Source of the DNA: a virus | Virus record (IMG/VR): IMGVR_UViG_3300037882_000377 | Coordinates: 1-26,515 of that record | Direction: 5' to 3' (one strand) | Length of the DNA stretch: 26,515 nucleotides | Shown here: positions 1 through 7,419 of the stretch, one piece after another | Layout of the letters: every line of letters starts with the position of its first letter | Position numbering within the stretch: position 1 is the first letter of the stretch | Made by a program: the position numbers and the translations under genes | Notes under the pieces: generated by a model | Database searches by the model: none | What the model was told of the DNA's origin: nothing | The model's input: only the letters and a program-made list of their open reading frames with translations

Positions 1-997
1 CCGATCCCGTCGCGATCGTCGTGGCCGTGCCGTTGGTGTAGCTCACGATGCGCGCCGCGGTAGACGACGACGCTCCACCGAGGATGCAGTCGAACGCACT
101 ACTACCCGTGCCCGTGCCTACGTTCCGCCCCGTCAGTCCGCCCGTGTTGCTTGAGTTGACGTAGCGGAAGTAGCCCGTAAGTAGCATGTCCGACGATGAC
201 AACGCGGTGTCGATACGTGCAGCATTTGGATTGCCGCTGGTAGCCTTTGCCTCATTCGATACTATCTCCATGGTAGTATCGCTGCCGAACCCGCAGTGCG
301 CCCACGCCTCGCCACCCGACGAAGTGCCGATCCAGTTGGCGTCGGTCCGGTCGAAGTCGTCGCTGAACGCGGTAGACGGCTTGGCATCCACGTGCTGCTG
401 GTCTACGTCGGTAGGACGAATGCCTAGCCGCTTGGCCATCTTGACCAGCCATTTGCGATGGAAAGTAGTGTCGCCCCGGTACTCTCCGGCCAGAGCCTTC
501 GCCTTGATTTCGGCGTGGATCGCCTTGATCCGGTCCATTGTGCGGATGTGAGCACCCTTGCCAAACCGCGTCGGCGAGAACCGGATCGGCCCCAGGTGGA
601 CCACGATCCGCCCGGCGTCGGGCAGGATGCTCCCGCAGCGTGCCTCATCGGACACGGGCAGGCGATTGACCACCAGGTCCGTCACAGCCTCGATGACGCT
701 CACATGGGCAGGTATGTCGGGATGCAGCGCAGCACGCGCAGCGGGGCCGATACCGTCACCGGGCCGGCCAAGCACGCGATAGTCCTGGCTAATCCGCGTC
801 GGCGACTGGCTGACGAAGATACCCTCGCCATGTTCGCCCTCACCTCTGTCATAGTCGCCGCGCATCGATCGCGGGCGCAGGTCGATTGCCGCCGTGCATC
901 CACCGGGCGGCGTCCACTGCGCAGGCTCAATTACCACGCCATTCTCGCGAATCTCTGGCGTGAATTGCCACGGGCCGTAGTGGAGGTAGTATGCCAT
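1..997 (-). CDS. Partial tail fibre / receptor-binding-like protein with LamG-like C-terminal domain
   Basis: Reading from the ATG at 995-997, the minus strand stays open for 332 codons to the left edge, so the C-terminus is missing. The protein begins MAYYLHYGPWQFTPEIRENG. The first part (about residues 1-205) is basic and contains no family I recognise. From about residue 210 the sequence FSDDFDRTDANWIGT begins a section that resembles the start of concanavalin/LamG-like jelly-roll domains often found on phage fibres, followed by Ser/Thr/Gly-rich beta-type sequence with the phrase MLLTGYFRYVNSSN. It starts 6 nt after the stop of the 97-aa gene upstream and is the last gene seen in the late operon. 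A role in host-surface binding is inferred from position and the lectin-like section. No convincing Shine-Dalgarno sequence precedes the ATG, so the start is less certain than the frame. Confidence 0.75.
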   Translation of the reverse strand, partial: MAYYLHYGPWQFTPEIRENGVVIEPAQWTPPGGCTAAIDLRPRSMRGDYDRGEGEHGEGIFVSQSPTRISQDYRVLGRPGDGIGPAARAALHPDIPAHVSVIEAVTDLVVNRLPVSDEARCGSILPDAGRIVVHLGPIRFSPTRFGKGAHIRTMDRIKAIHAEIKAKALAGEYRGDTTFHRKWLVKMAKRLGIRPTDVDQQHVDAKPSTAFSDDFDRTDANWIGTSSGGEAWAHCGFGSDTTMEIVSNEAKATSGNPNAARIDTALSSSDMLLTGYFRYVNSSNTGGLTGRNVGTGTGSSAFDCILGGASSSTAARIVSYTNGTATTIATGS

Positions 998-1003
998 GTG
1001 AGT

Positions 1004-1297
1004 CTACTTTGCGAGCTTGGCCGCGAGTATCAGGAGTTCCTCCGCCGACGGGGCATTCGATCCGTAGCGTCCGATGTGAAGCTGCGTCCCGTCAGGCCCC
1101 GCGAATTGCGCGTCCTCCAGTCCCGCGTCGGTGAGGATGCGAGTCACCTTCCAGCCATGTCCCTCGATCACGGTGCAACTTGGCGCTACGCAGGCGACGC
1201 CGAGCATGGCGATTGAGGCGCACGCCGTTCCCATCCAATTCCGGGGCCATGTCGATTTCATAGATAATCTCTGGGGTGCGTTCGTCATGGTCAACAA
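1004..1297 (-). CDS. Small protein with N-terminal hydrophobic segment (possible exported or lipoprotein-like)
   Basis: The longest reading has 97 aa and begins with TTG codons. ATG starts at 1288 (MTNAPQ) or 1261 (MKSTWPRNW) are more plausible; the latter leaves a short basic N-terminus followed directly by a hydrophobic, Cys-rich stretch (MGTACASIAMLGVACVAPSC) that looks like a signal peptide or membrane anchor. The sites GVAC and APSC are only poor matches to a lipobox, so lipid attachment is not shown. The remaining ~55 residues (EGHGWKVTRILTDAGLEDAQ, then a Gly/Pro turn and a helical end AEELLILAAKLAK) are soluble and match no family I recognise. It lies between a fibre-like gene and the partial LamG-like gene. 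An accessory cell-envelope or lysis role (for example spanin-like) is possible but not supported by a specific motif. Confidence 0.6.
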   Translation of the reverse strand: MLTMTNAPQRLSMKSTWPRNWMGTACASIAMLGVACVAPSCTVIEGHGWKVTRILTDAGLEDAQFAGPDGTQLHIGRYGSNAPSAEELLILAAKLAK

Positions 1298-1324
1298 GGT
1301 AGTCTGGGAATGATAGTATCATGA

Positions 1325-2848
1325 CTAGCTTACCAGAATGTAGGTAATGTGGCCTGACACCTGAACCGCAGCGCTAAGCTCCAGATTCAGAAGCGTGTTC
1401 GCCGCCGTTTCGAAGTGCCCGGCTGGCGAGTAGGGCAGGACGTACCCGAACCCAGCTTCGGCGATGGTCTCCACGCCGGTCAAGGCTGTACCACCAGCGC
1501 CGCTTTCCCATCGCACGTTCACCGCACCGGCTGCGATGAGCTTCGCCGACAATACGCGAATCTTGACGCCTGATCCAGCCGCGGCCACGATAGTATTGTC
1601 GCCGCTCGATGCCGCTGATACCGCCGCGTACCGGTAGTCATCGTTCGCCGCAAGGCAAACTCTCATCGCCCCAAACGCTGTCATTTGCGGCGGCACATAG
1701 TCGCCATCGGTCGCGGCCAAAGTAGACTGTGTATCGCGACGAACGCCGAGCGCCATAACCCCCACGTCACCTGTCGTGTGCGCCGCGTCCTCCGCCTTGC
1801 CGAGGTGTGCGGCGCCTGTGCCAGGCGTCACCGTGAGCACGTCCACATCCCCGATGTCTACGCCGGAATTAGCCCCAAGCGTCCACGTGCCCGACTGTGT
1901 CGCAGCCACCGTCCCCGTGATGGTCGTGCTGGTCAAACTCACGGGCTGAGTCACCGCCGAGCCGTCTACTTTCAGCGCTGTCATGGACGTGATGCCCTGC
2001 ACAGTGATCACGTCAGCGGATGGCGTGCCCGCCGTGCCGATCGCAGGTTGCTTGGCCGCCGTCGCCGCGCCAGTCGGCAGTGCGCACGATGTCACGTCCA
2101 CGTCACCAATGTCCACGCCAGAGTTGGCCTCAAGCTTACCGATCGCGTTCGTGCCTGCCGGCAGCGGGGCCACGATGTCTACCTGTACTTCGGTGCCTGA
2201 TACTGTCGAAGCCAAGCCGCTGGTAGAGATTTCGATCGCGTTGAGCAGCACGCTTTGAGTCGATTGCTGGGACTCCGTCGCCGCACCGCTCGGCAGTGGC
2301 AGCGATGCGGCGCTCACCGCCAGCGTGCCATTGAGCGACTCCGCGATGTCATCGAGCACCGCGTTATCCGTCGCGCCCAAGTCTACTATCCACGTGCCAG
2401 ACTGCGTCGCCTGCACGGCGAACGTGCCCGCATTTGTCACATGGTGAGCCGCCACCGTCAGCGTCGGGAAAGTAGCACCGCTCAGGTCCACCGACCACGT
2501 CGATGGTAGACTCAGTACGTCCACGTCGCCGATGTTGGCCGCGCCCGCAGCGAGTACGACGGCGCCAGTGTTGCACGCGGTTACTTTTCCGTCGATGCTA
2601 GCCGCCGAAGTAGCGATGGCCCCCGTGTCCGTGTCGATGGTGCCGAGCTTGGCCACCGCCGGGTCGTCGCTTGCCAGCGTCATTCGCTGCACGCCGAGCC
2701 CTACCGCTCCCGCGCCTGCGGATGGTGCAGTGACGACCCACGATCCAGACGACCCGCTGAGTAGGTAGGGTATGCCGCTCGGATATAGCACGCCGGACAC
2801 GTCGGGGCCAGCGAATGTTAAGGTAGATACCGTATAATTGTCGGCCAT
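1325..2848 (-). CDS. Repeat-rich tail fibre / appendage structural protein
   Basis: This 507-aa protein is dominated by Ala, Gly, Ser, Thr and Val with very few charged residues and almost no predicted helix, as expected for a beta-rich virion appendage. It contains internal repeats: IGDVDV at about 106-111, 247-252 and 332-337, and ATQSGTW at about 147-153 and 316-322. The C-terminal ~100 residues (from DNTIVAAAGSGVKIRVLSAK to the end GHITYILVS) resemble a terminal domain that recurs on many phage structural proteins. The start is secure: AGGAGAG lies 8 nt upstream of the ATG. It sits in the tail-fibre cluster, 11 nt downstream of a 122-aa gene. A structural, surface-exposed role is inferred from composition, repeats and position; the exact part of the virion is not known. 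Confidence 0.82.
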   Translation of the reverse strand: MADNYTVSTLTFAGPDVSGVLYPSGIPYLLSGSSGSWVVTAPSAGAGAVGLGVQRMTLASDDPAVAKLGTIDTDTGAIATSAASIDGKVTACNTGAVVLAAGAANIGDVDVLSLPSTWSVDLSGATFPTLTVAAHHVTNAGTFAVQATQSGTWIVDLGATDNAVLDDIAESLNGTLAVSAASLPLPSGAATESQQSTQSVLLNAIEISTSGLASTVSGTEVQVDIVAPLPAGTNAIGKLEANSGVDIGDVDVTSCALPTGAATAAKQPAIGTAGTPSADVITVQGITSMTALKVDGSAVTQPVSLTSTTITGTVAATQSGTWTLGANSGVDIGDVDVLTVTPGTGAAHLGKAEDAAHTTGDVGVMALGVRRDTQSTLAATDGDYVPPQMTAFGAMRVCLAANDDYRYAAVSAASSGDNTIVAAAGSGVKIRVLSAKLIAAGAVNVRWESGAGGTALTGVETIAEAGFGYVLPYSPAGHFETAANTLLNLELSAAVQVSGHITYILVS

Positions 2849-2859
2849 TGGATACTCTC

Positions 2860-3228
2860 CTAAAAGTCGTCGCTAACATCCCAGCCGATCGTGAACGTGC
2901 CCGGCGTCAGGCTGGCGGCGAGCGTGAAGTCCTGCGGTGCGTGAGGCGGACGACGTAGCACCATCGTAGTCTCAGTCACGGCCACATCACCGGCTGGCGT
3001 CACGACTCGCACCGCCACGGGGAACGTAGCCTCGTGCGCCACCTGATCTACCATCGCCTGTAGCTTGATCGCCTGAGCATCGCCGACGCGGACACGATGA
3101 TAGACGGTCCCGCCAACGGGGTCGCTGGCCGCTAGGGACGCCGCGCCCTCTGATCCTACCACTAGCTCCAGCGCCGATCCTGCGGGCCATGTGGATGACT
3201 TCGCCAAAGTAATCTCTACCATCGCCAC
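2860..3228 (-). CDS. Small beta-rich tail-cluster protein, unknown function
   Basis: 122 aa. I chose the GTG at 3226-3228 because GAGGTG lies just upstream, overlapping the end of the lipase gene, while the ATG two codons later would leave too long a gap. The protein is composed of alternating hydrophobic and polar stretches (VEITLAKSSTWPAGSALELV, TFPVAVRVVTPAGDVAVTET) ending in a Pro-rich turn and TPGTFTIGWDVSDDF, a pattern typical of an Ig-like or fibronectin-like beta sandwich, although no family is recognised. No signal peptide is present. It lies one base after the lipase gene and just before the repeat-rich fibre protein, so it is probably translated with them. A virion accessory or chaperone-like role is possible, without direct evidence. 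Confidence 0.7.
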   Translation of the reverse strand: MAMVEITLAKSSTWPAGSALELVVGSEGAASLAASDPVGGTVYHRVRVGDAQAIKLQAMVDQVAHEATFPVAVRVVTPAGDVAVTETTMVLRRPPHAPQDFTLAASLTPGTFTIGWDVSDDF

Positions 3229-3229
3229 G

Positions 3230-4024
3230 TCACACCTCGTATCGTTCGATCGCTAAATCGCTCGTGCCTGACATTTCCCGCCAGTAGCCAATCGTATGAT
3301 CCGCCGCCAGCTTCTTCACCATCCTACCTCGCAGCGCAGCGCCTATCGCAACGTCAGGTAGTTTGCCGGTGTCGATCGTCCAGTACGTGCCCGGCGTGCG
3401 TGTGTAGAGCCCGATGATGCACGGCATCGCGAGCCCCGACAGCCACGGCACCATCGGCACAATGTCGCCGGTCGTGCGCACGTGATTCACCTCGCCACGT
3501 TCGATCGGGCCAGCCATGACGGCGCGAAACAAATCGGAGAATGTCCGATTGCCGACGTGCGGACACCCGATGGTAGTCACGCCGTCGATGTGGTAGCCGC
3601 GAATCTTGAGCCCCACCGCCTGCAAGACTGCCAGAGCCCCGCCGTACGAGTGACCGCCAAGATAGATCGACCTCCGCTCGTTGGCCTGCCGCATCGCCTT
3701 GGCCAGCATCGGCGATCTGGTCATCTCCGCGCACATGTCGGCCCAGCCTCGGTGCACCAGCGCATGTCGTCCGATCGTCATGCCTGACCACGACCGCCTC
3801 CGCCGCTGGCAGGCGAACGCATGTCGTATCATGTCGCTCACGCTGTGCGTGCCCTCGTAGACCACGTAGGCAGCGTCCTCGTCGTCCGGCAGGGTGATTA
3901 GCACACGCTGATCCAGCGACACGCGTACGAGCGTCTCCGTGTCCGCGAGCGTGCGAAGCGAATAGATTCGCCGACACATGCGGCCAATTTTGCGCACTCG
4001 GTCTGGCAGGGAATCTACAGTCAT
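3230..4024 (-). CDS. Class 3 (Rhizomucor-type) lipase-like alpha/beta hydrolase
   Basis: The 264-aa protein carries the hallmarks of lipase class 3 (PF01764). Residues 55-60 (VYEGTH) fit the oxyanion strand. GHSYG at 124-128 is the nucleophile elbow with Ser126, followed by GALAVLQAVGLK. TIGCPHVGNRTF at 151-162 fits the conserved TxGxPxVGN block. Asp187 in TTGDIVP and His243 in ADHTIGYW complete a Ser-Asp-His triad in the expected order. Family members hydrolyse acylglycerol or other lipid esters; the substrate here is unknown. No signal peptide is visible, so the enzyme is either carried on the virion or released at lysis. AGGAG lies 6 nt before the ATG. It follows a 34-aa membrane micro-protein and precedes small tail-cluster genes. 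A lipase inside a tail-fibre cluster is unusual and suggests envelope or capsule attack during entry or exit. Confidence 0.88.
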   Translation of the reverse strand: MTVDSLPDRVRKIGRMCRRIYSLRTLADTETLVRVSLDQRVLITLPDDEDAAYVVYEGTHSVSDMIRHAFACQRRRRSWSGMTIGRHALVHRGWADMCAEMTRSPMLAKAMRQANERRSIYLGGHSYGGALAVLQAVGLKIRGYHIDGVTTIGCPHVGNRTFSDLFRAVMAGPIERGEVNHVRTTGDIVPMVPWLSGLAMPCIIGLYTRTPGTYWTIDTGKLPDVAIGAALRGRMVKKLAADHTIGYWREMSGTSDLAIERYEV

Positions 4025-4044
4025 GGTAGCTCCTGATCATACGA

Positions 4045-4149
4045 TTACCTCCACTGCTCGGATGAGCAGCCGCACGCTCGGTACACTACTTCTGCAATGT
4101 ACCATCCGATGACGATTGCGGCGATGGCGATGTTTCTCAGCGTTTTCAT
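4045..4149 (-). CDS. 34-aa single-span membrane micro-protein
   Basis: A short open frame in the 142-nt gap between the propeller-like gene and the lipase. Reading from the ATG at 4147-4149 it gives a 34-residue protein starting MKTLRNIAIAAIVIGWYIAE, with a basic N-terminus, one hydrophobic span of about 18 residues (7-24), then a short tail containing two cysteines (ACGC) and ending EQWR. The upstream sequence has only a weak ribosome binding site (GGAA, 6 nt before the ATG). Its stop lies 20 nt before the lipase start, and the TGGAGG of its last codons forms an additional Shine-Dalgarno-like sequence. A holin-like or lipase-partner role is conceivable because of size and position, but many unrelated micro-proteins look like this. 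It could also be a chance open frame. Confidence 0.5.
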   Translation of the reverse strand: MKTLRNIAIAAIVIGWYIAEVVYRACGCSSEQWR

Positions 4150-4166
4150 TTTGGTTCCATTCAGTG

Positions 4167-5444
4167 TTACCAATCGTCGGCTGTCATTTTGCCTGTGCAG
4201 GAATACTCCCACCCCCACGCGACGGCGGCTGTCGGCTCATAGTAGACGCAGTGTGCGGTGGGATTGACGCCGAGTATGCCAGCGTCGTACTGCTGAGCCG
4301 GGCGGCCAATGACTAGCGCCCCCGTGGCATCCTGGCAGACGATGTCGCGCACCTGCAGCCACGACGATGGCAGACCGCCGATGGCGCTCTCACGCTCGAT
4401 TGCTCCGCTAGCGCTGAGTCTGGTGAGGGTGATGGGATCGGTGCCTTGCACGAGCCACAATTGACCGGTTGATCGACGCACAGCGCAGGATGTCGGCGAT
4501 CCTCCCAATGGCTGGGCGCCAGTCACCATCACCTGCGCTGACCACACGACGGCCAGGCTCGTGTCGAGCGCCCACACATTGCGCGTCGCTCCGCCCGATC
4601 CGGTCCATGTGGATGACGGCGGACCAGTCACGTAAAGCCGGTCGGAGTCATCGATTTCGAGGTCATTGAGATTGTTCCCCGCGTCCCACTCGCCCGCCCA
4701 ACTGCCGTCAGCGCCAGAGAGCTTGACGACGGAAAATCCCCCGACTCGGGCCACGACTGCGTACACGTCGCCAGACGAATCTACCGCGATGCAGTCGACG
4801 CTCGACGCGTCTCCCGGAGTCCAACTCCACACGATCGATCCCCCGTCCGTGAGGTCGGTGGCTTTCCAGACTGTGCCAGAGTCGGTGGCGCCGCCGCGCC
4901 CACACATGTACAGGTTCGACCCACGCCACACCATGTCGAGGATTTCGATCGCTCGAACGTGGGTGACGTCGTCGCCGACCACAGCTTGACCGTCGTCCCC
5001 AAATCCACTGAGGAAGTTTCCAAGCCCGTCATCAGGATTCGCAGCGGTCGGGTCAAAATCTACTCGGTGGATCGTGTAATGCTCGAATGCGCCAGAGCCA
5101 GATTCGTCACCAGCCAAGTACATGCGATGCCGCGTCCCGCTGATCACCCGTCGCGCCGCGCAATGCGCCCAAACGGGGATAGATGTTCCGCCTGATGTCA
5201 AGGTTGCGTCGGCGTTAGTTCCGAGCCATCCATAGTCCACTTCATCGGGGTAATCTGGGTCCCATTCCTGGTAGTAATTGGCAACAAGTGCCGTAACAGG
5301 CTGCCCTGGTGCAGATATAAGGAATGGGCTACCGGGGATGAGAACGCGTGTGAAATCAACCGTCGCACAATCACAGCACCCAAGCGCACCATTGGCTCTA
5401 CAGAATGCCCCGTTGCCGTAACCTAGCGCATTAGTTGCGGGCAT
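4167..5444 (-). CDS. Beta-propeller-like tail-cluster protein
   Basis: The 425-aa product shows repeated segments of the kind seen in NHL/PQQ/SBBP-type beta-propellers: IAVDSSGDVYAVVARVGGFS (about residues 217-236), LNDLEIDDSDRLYVTGPP, RNVWALDTSLAVVWSAQV, and SNLYMCGRGG. Each pairs a predicted strand with an Asp/Gly turn and a VYAV/LYVTG-like strand. The N-terminal ~60 residues contain a cluster of cysteines (CRANGALGCCDC) and no signal peptide. GGGAG lies about 10 nt before the ATG, overlapping the end of the gene upstream. It lies in the tail-fibre cluster between a 167-aa gene and the membrane micro-protein. Propellers on phage tails can bind glycans or act as structural hubs; which applies here is unknown. 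Not similar to any phage lysozyme I can recognise. Confidence 0.78.
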   Translation of the reverse strand: MPATNALGYGNGAFCRANGALGCCDCATVDFTRVLIPGSPFLISAPGQPVTALVANYYQEWDPDYPDEVDYGWLGTNADATLTSGGTSIPVWAHCAARRVISGTRHRMYLAGDESGSGAFEHYTIHRVDFDPTAANPDDGLGNFLSGFGDDGQAVVGDDVTHVRAIEILDMVWRGSNLYMCGRGGATDSGTVWKATDLTDGGSIVWSWTPGDASSVDCIAVDSSGDVYAVVARVGGFSVVKLSGADGSWAGEWDAGNNLNDLEIDDSDRLYVTGPPSSTWTGSGGATRNVWALDTSLAVVWSAQVMVTGAQPLGGSPTSCAVRRSTGQLWLVQGTDPITLTRLSASGAIERESAIGGLPSSWLQVRDIVCQDATGALVIGRPAQQYDAGILGVNPTAHCVYYEPTAAVAWGWEYSCTGKMTADDW

Positions 5445-5447
5445 TGC

Positions 5448-5951
5448 TCAGCACTCCCTCGACCAAAAACGATCGCGAGCCATTAGCATTATTTCGCTCG
5501 AATCGATTGGATTCGATACGCCTGTTCCGCCGTCTATCACTTCCGCGAGTATGTCATCGTCAATAGCTAGTGGAGGGAACAGCGTCTGCGTCTCACTTTC
5601 CGCAGTATACGTTCGCGTCACACCGTCGGGGTCATAAGTGTAGCCAGTAATGTGTCCCGTTTTGCGCCATGTCCACCCCTTGGCGACGTAGACGTCGGAT
5701 GTCCCCTCGGTCGTGCCATCGTAATTTCTGCATCGGATCCAGTCGTAGCTGATTTCCTTCACGCGAAAACGTATCGCACCGCCAGCGCCAATCGGTCGAT
5801 TCTTGATCCTCGGCCCCGCCTTGATCACCACCCCCTCTGGCAGATTCGCCATCGCGAGCCATCCGCGCTCGACCTGGATCATGCCGCGCAACTGGCGCAT
5901 GATCTGGCCCATCAGGCGAGCGGTGATTGGTTCGTTCGGGCGAAAGTCCAT
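5448..5951 (-). CDS. Tail-cluster structural protein, unknown function
   Basis: 167 aa. The N-terminal helix (residues 1-34, MDFRPNEPITARLMGQIMRQ) is followed by a mostly beta sequence with aromatic and acidic patches (RFRVKEISYDWIRCRNYDG, WTWRKTGHITGYTYDPDGVT) and a C-terminal acidic section (LAIDDDILAEVIDGGTG). The pattern, a short helix leading into an OB- or jelly-roll-like fold, is frequent in phage minor structural proteins, but I recognise no specific family. AGGA lies 6 nt before the ATG, and the gene begins 2 nt after the stop of the 221-aa gene, which suggests coupled translation. It precedes the propeller-like gene by 3 nt. No cysteine cluster or catalytic motif is evident. Confidence 0.8.
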   Translation of the reverse strand: MDFRPNEPITARLMGQIMRQLRGMIQVERGWLAMANLPEGVVIKAGPRIKNRPIGAGGAIRFRVKEISYDWIRCRNYDGTTEGTSDVYVAKGWTWRKTGHITGYTYDPDGVTRTYTAESETQTLFPPLAIDDDILAEVIDGGTGVSNPIDSSEIMLMARDRFWSREC

Positions 5952-5953
5952 GA

Positions 5954-6619
5954 TTATCCTCGCGTGTCAAGCTCGACCGTAATCTCGGGCAGATTCGCAA
6001 TGACGCCCGCGCCTGTCGCCGCGTCAGTGATCGCAACGGTGATGCGAACATCGAGCACGTCGCCAGCTTCGATCGCCGACGAAGTGATGGTGAAGTTTTT
6101 TCGCGACACCGTCGCGGAATTGATCGACTGCGCCGAGGTGGCGCACAGGTCCGCGCTCAGCGTGCCGTCGCCTACGCATCGGTAGCACTCCACATCGAGC
6201 GTCGCGCTCGTGTCTGACACGACCTCCATGAGCGCCTCGATGGCGACGCGAACGCTCTCTGCTGCCTCGTAGTTTGGTGGCATCGGAAACAAGAACCGAG
6301 CGTACTGCGTCACCGACGTTGACGACGCATTGCTGCTCTTGATCTTCGGCGCGTTCGTGCCGAACGTGCCTGGCACGAGTCCTAGATCATCCGTCCCCGC
6401 CGACGTCGGCAGCAGCGTCTGCAATGCGTCGTGCACGCGCAGCGTGTGGAGCGGGATCGTGTGCTTGGCAAAAGTTCTCTGCGCCAGTTGCGTCGTCGCG
6501 ATCGCGGCACCAGCGGATAGATTCGCGCCAGTGAGTTGGCCCGCAGGGACGTTCACCGTGTCCGTCACGACCAGTTCATTGACCACCAGTTTGCCGCCGT
6601 CGTAAATCTGCACCGCCAT
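5954..6619 (-). CDS. Tail fibre-associated beta-rich protein
   Basis: 221 aa. Residues 1-45 include VQIYDGGKLVVNELVVTDTV and the phrase LTGANLSAGAAIATTQLAQR, a type of linker commonly seen near the N-terminus of phage fibre proteins where a beta strand leads into a trimer-forming shaft. The rest is rich in Val, Thr, Ser and Ala with few helices and ends in the beta strand ITVELDTRG. A Cys pair in VECYRCVGDG is notable. The start is supported by GAGGTG about 5 nt before the ATG; the previous gene ends 8 nt upstream. A structural role at the tail tip or fibre is inferred from composition and neighbours (tape measure and distal-tail-like genes upstream, propeller and fibre genes downstream). Confidence 0.8.
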   Translation of the reverse strand: MAVQIYDGGKLVVNELVVTDTVNVPAGQLTGANLSAGAAIATTQLAQRTFAKHTIPLHTLRVHDALQTLLPTSAGTDDLGLVPGTFGTNAPKIKSSNASSTSVTQYARFLFPMPPNYEAAESVRVAIEALMEVVSDTSATLDVECYRCVGDGTLSADLCATSAQSINSATVSRKNFTITSSAIEAGDVLDVRITVAITDAATGAGVIANLPEITVELDTRG

Positions 6620-6627
6620 GATTCACC

Positions 6628-7419
6628 TCAGATAGTTGGGAAGATGTCGTTGAAGTTCGCACCGTCGTACCAATCGACTTCGACAAGATTCGTGCCGACG
6701 ACCACTGGCGTCTGCGGGCGAAGATCGCCATCGGCAAGCTCGTGATAGAGCACTTTCGGCTGGTGGCCGCTAGGCTCCGACAACGAGAACTCGAATCGGT
6801 ATCGATACCACGTCGCCCCGCTATCGATCTGCTCCTCCTCGAATGTCACCAGCCTGCATCGCCACGCACCCGCTGGCTTGCCCTGCCACGTTGTCGAGTT
6901 GATTTTGTTTTGGTATGTCGCCTGCACCGATCCCGGCGTCGGCGTGTTGAGCGTCACCTCCGCCACGAGAATCTGCGACGCCTGCTCGACGCTCGCCTCA
7001 GCGCCTACGGGGTCGCCTACTGGATCGCCGCCATCATCGACCGGCTGCACGGTGATCGGCTCGCCCGTGCGATCCACCTGCGTCGTCACCTGCTCTACTG
7101 ACGTGACGCCTGAGTATGACGCAGTGCCGCGCGGGCTGTAGAGGTACGTGAGCGATGCCTCCGCTGCATCGTCCGATGGCAGCGCCCTGTATGTGACGTG
7201 GCGTAGGTAGAGTTGCCGCCCCGGATAGTCCGGGTGCTCATCGCCGTAGCGATAGCCTGAGCCCGGCGAAAGCGACTCTAGGTACGCGAGCGCGAGCGCG
7301 TCGAGATTGTAGATGCCGCTCAGCCCAGTGATGAGCAGCTTCATCTCGGCAGTGACAATCCGCCCGTTTTCGACGCGGGTGCTCGACTCGTAAAACGGGG
7401 CTCGTGATAGCGTCGGCAT
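6628..7419 (-). CDS. Tail-tip / distal-tail candidate protein
   Basis: 263 aa. Its start shares one base with the tape-measure stop (TGATG), a classic translational coupling. The gene directly downstream of a tape measure usually encodes a distal tail or tail-tip protein. The sequence starts MPTLSRAPFYESSTRVENGR and contains YLRHVTYRALPSDDAAEASL, a variable Val/Asp/Pro-rich linker (about 115-150, PVDDGGDPVGDPVGAEASVE) and a C-terminal beta domain with WYRYRFEFSLSEPSGHQPK and a final VEVDWYDGANFNDIFPTI. The linker looks like a hinge between two globular domains. I do not recognise a named family, so the tail-tip assignment rests on gene order and the absence of enzymatic motifs. Confidence 0.8.
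   Translation of the reverse strand: MPTLSRAPFYESSTRVENGRIVTAEMKLLITGLSGIYNLDALALAYLESLSPGSGYRYGDEHPDYPGRQLYLRHVTYRALPSDDAAEASLTYLYSPRGTASYSGVTSVEQVTTQVDRTGEPITVQPVDDGGDPVGDPVGAEASVEQASQILVAEVTLNTPTPGSVQATYQNKINSTTWQGKPAGAWRCRLVTFEEEQIDSGATWYRYRFEFSLSEPSGHQPKVLYHELADGDLRPQTPVVVGTNLVEVDWYDGANFNDIFPTI

Noticed and set aside
458-1216. 252-aa plus-strand open frame
   Set aside because: It lies opposite the partial fibre gene, has shadow-type composition (Arg/His-rich) and no ribosome site or domain.
3354-4040. 228-aa minus frame starting 8 nt after GGAGG
   Set aside because: It overlaps the lipase in another frame and has no domain; the GGAGG comes from the last codons of the micro-protein and is probably coincidental.
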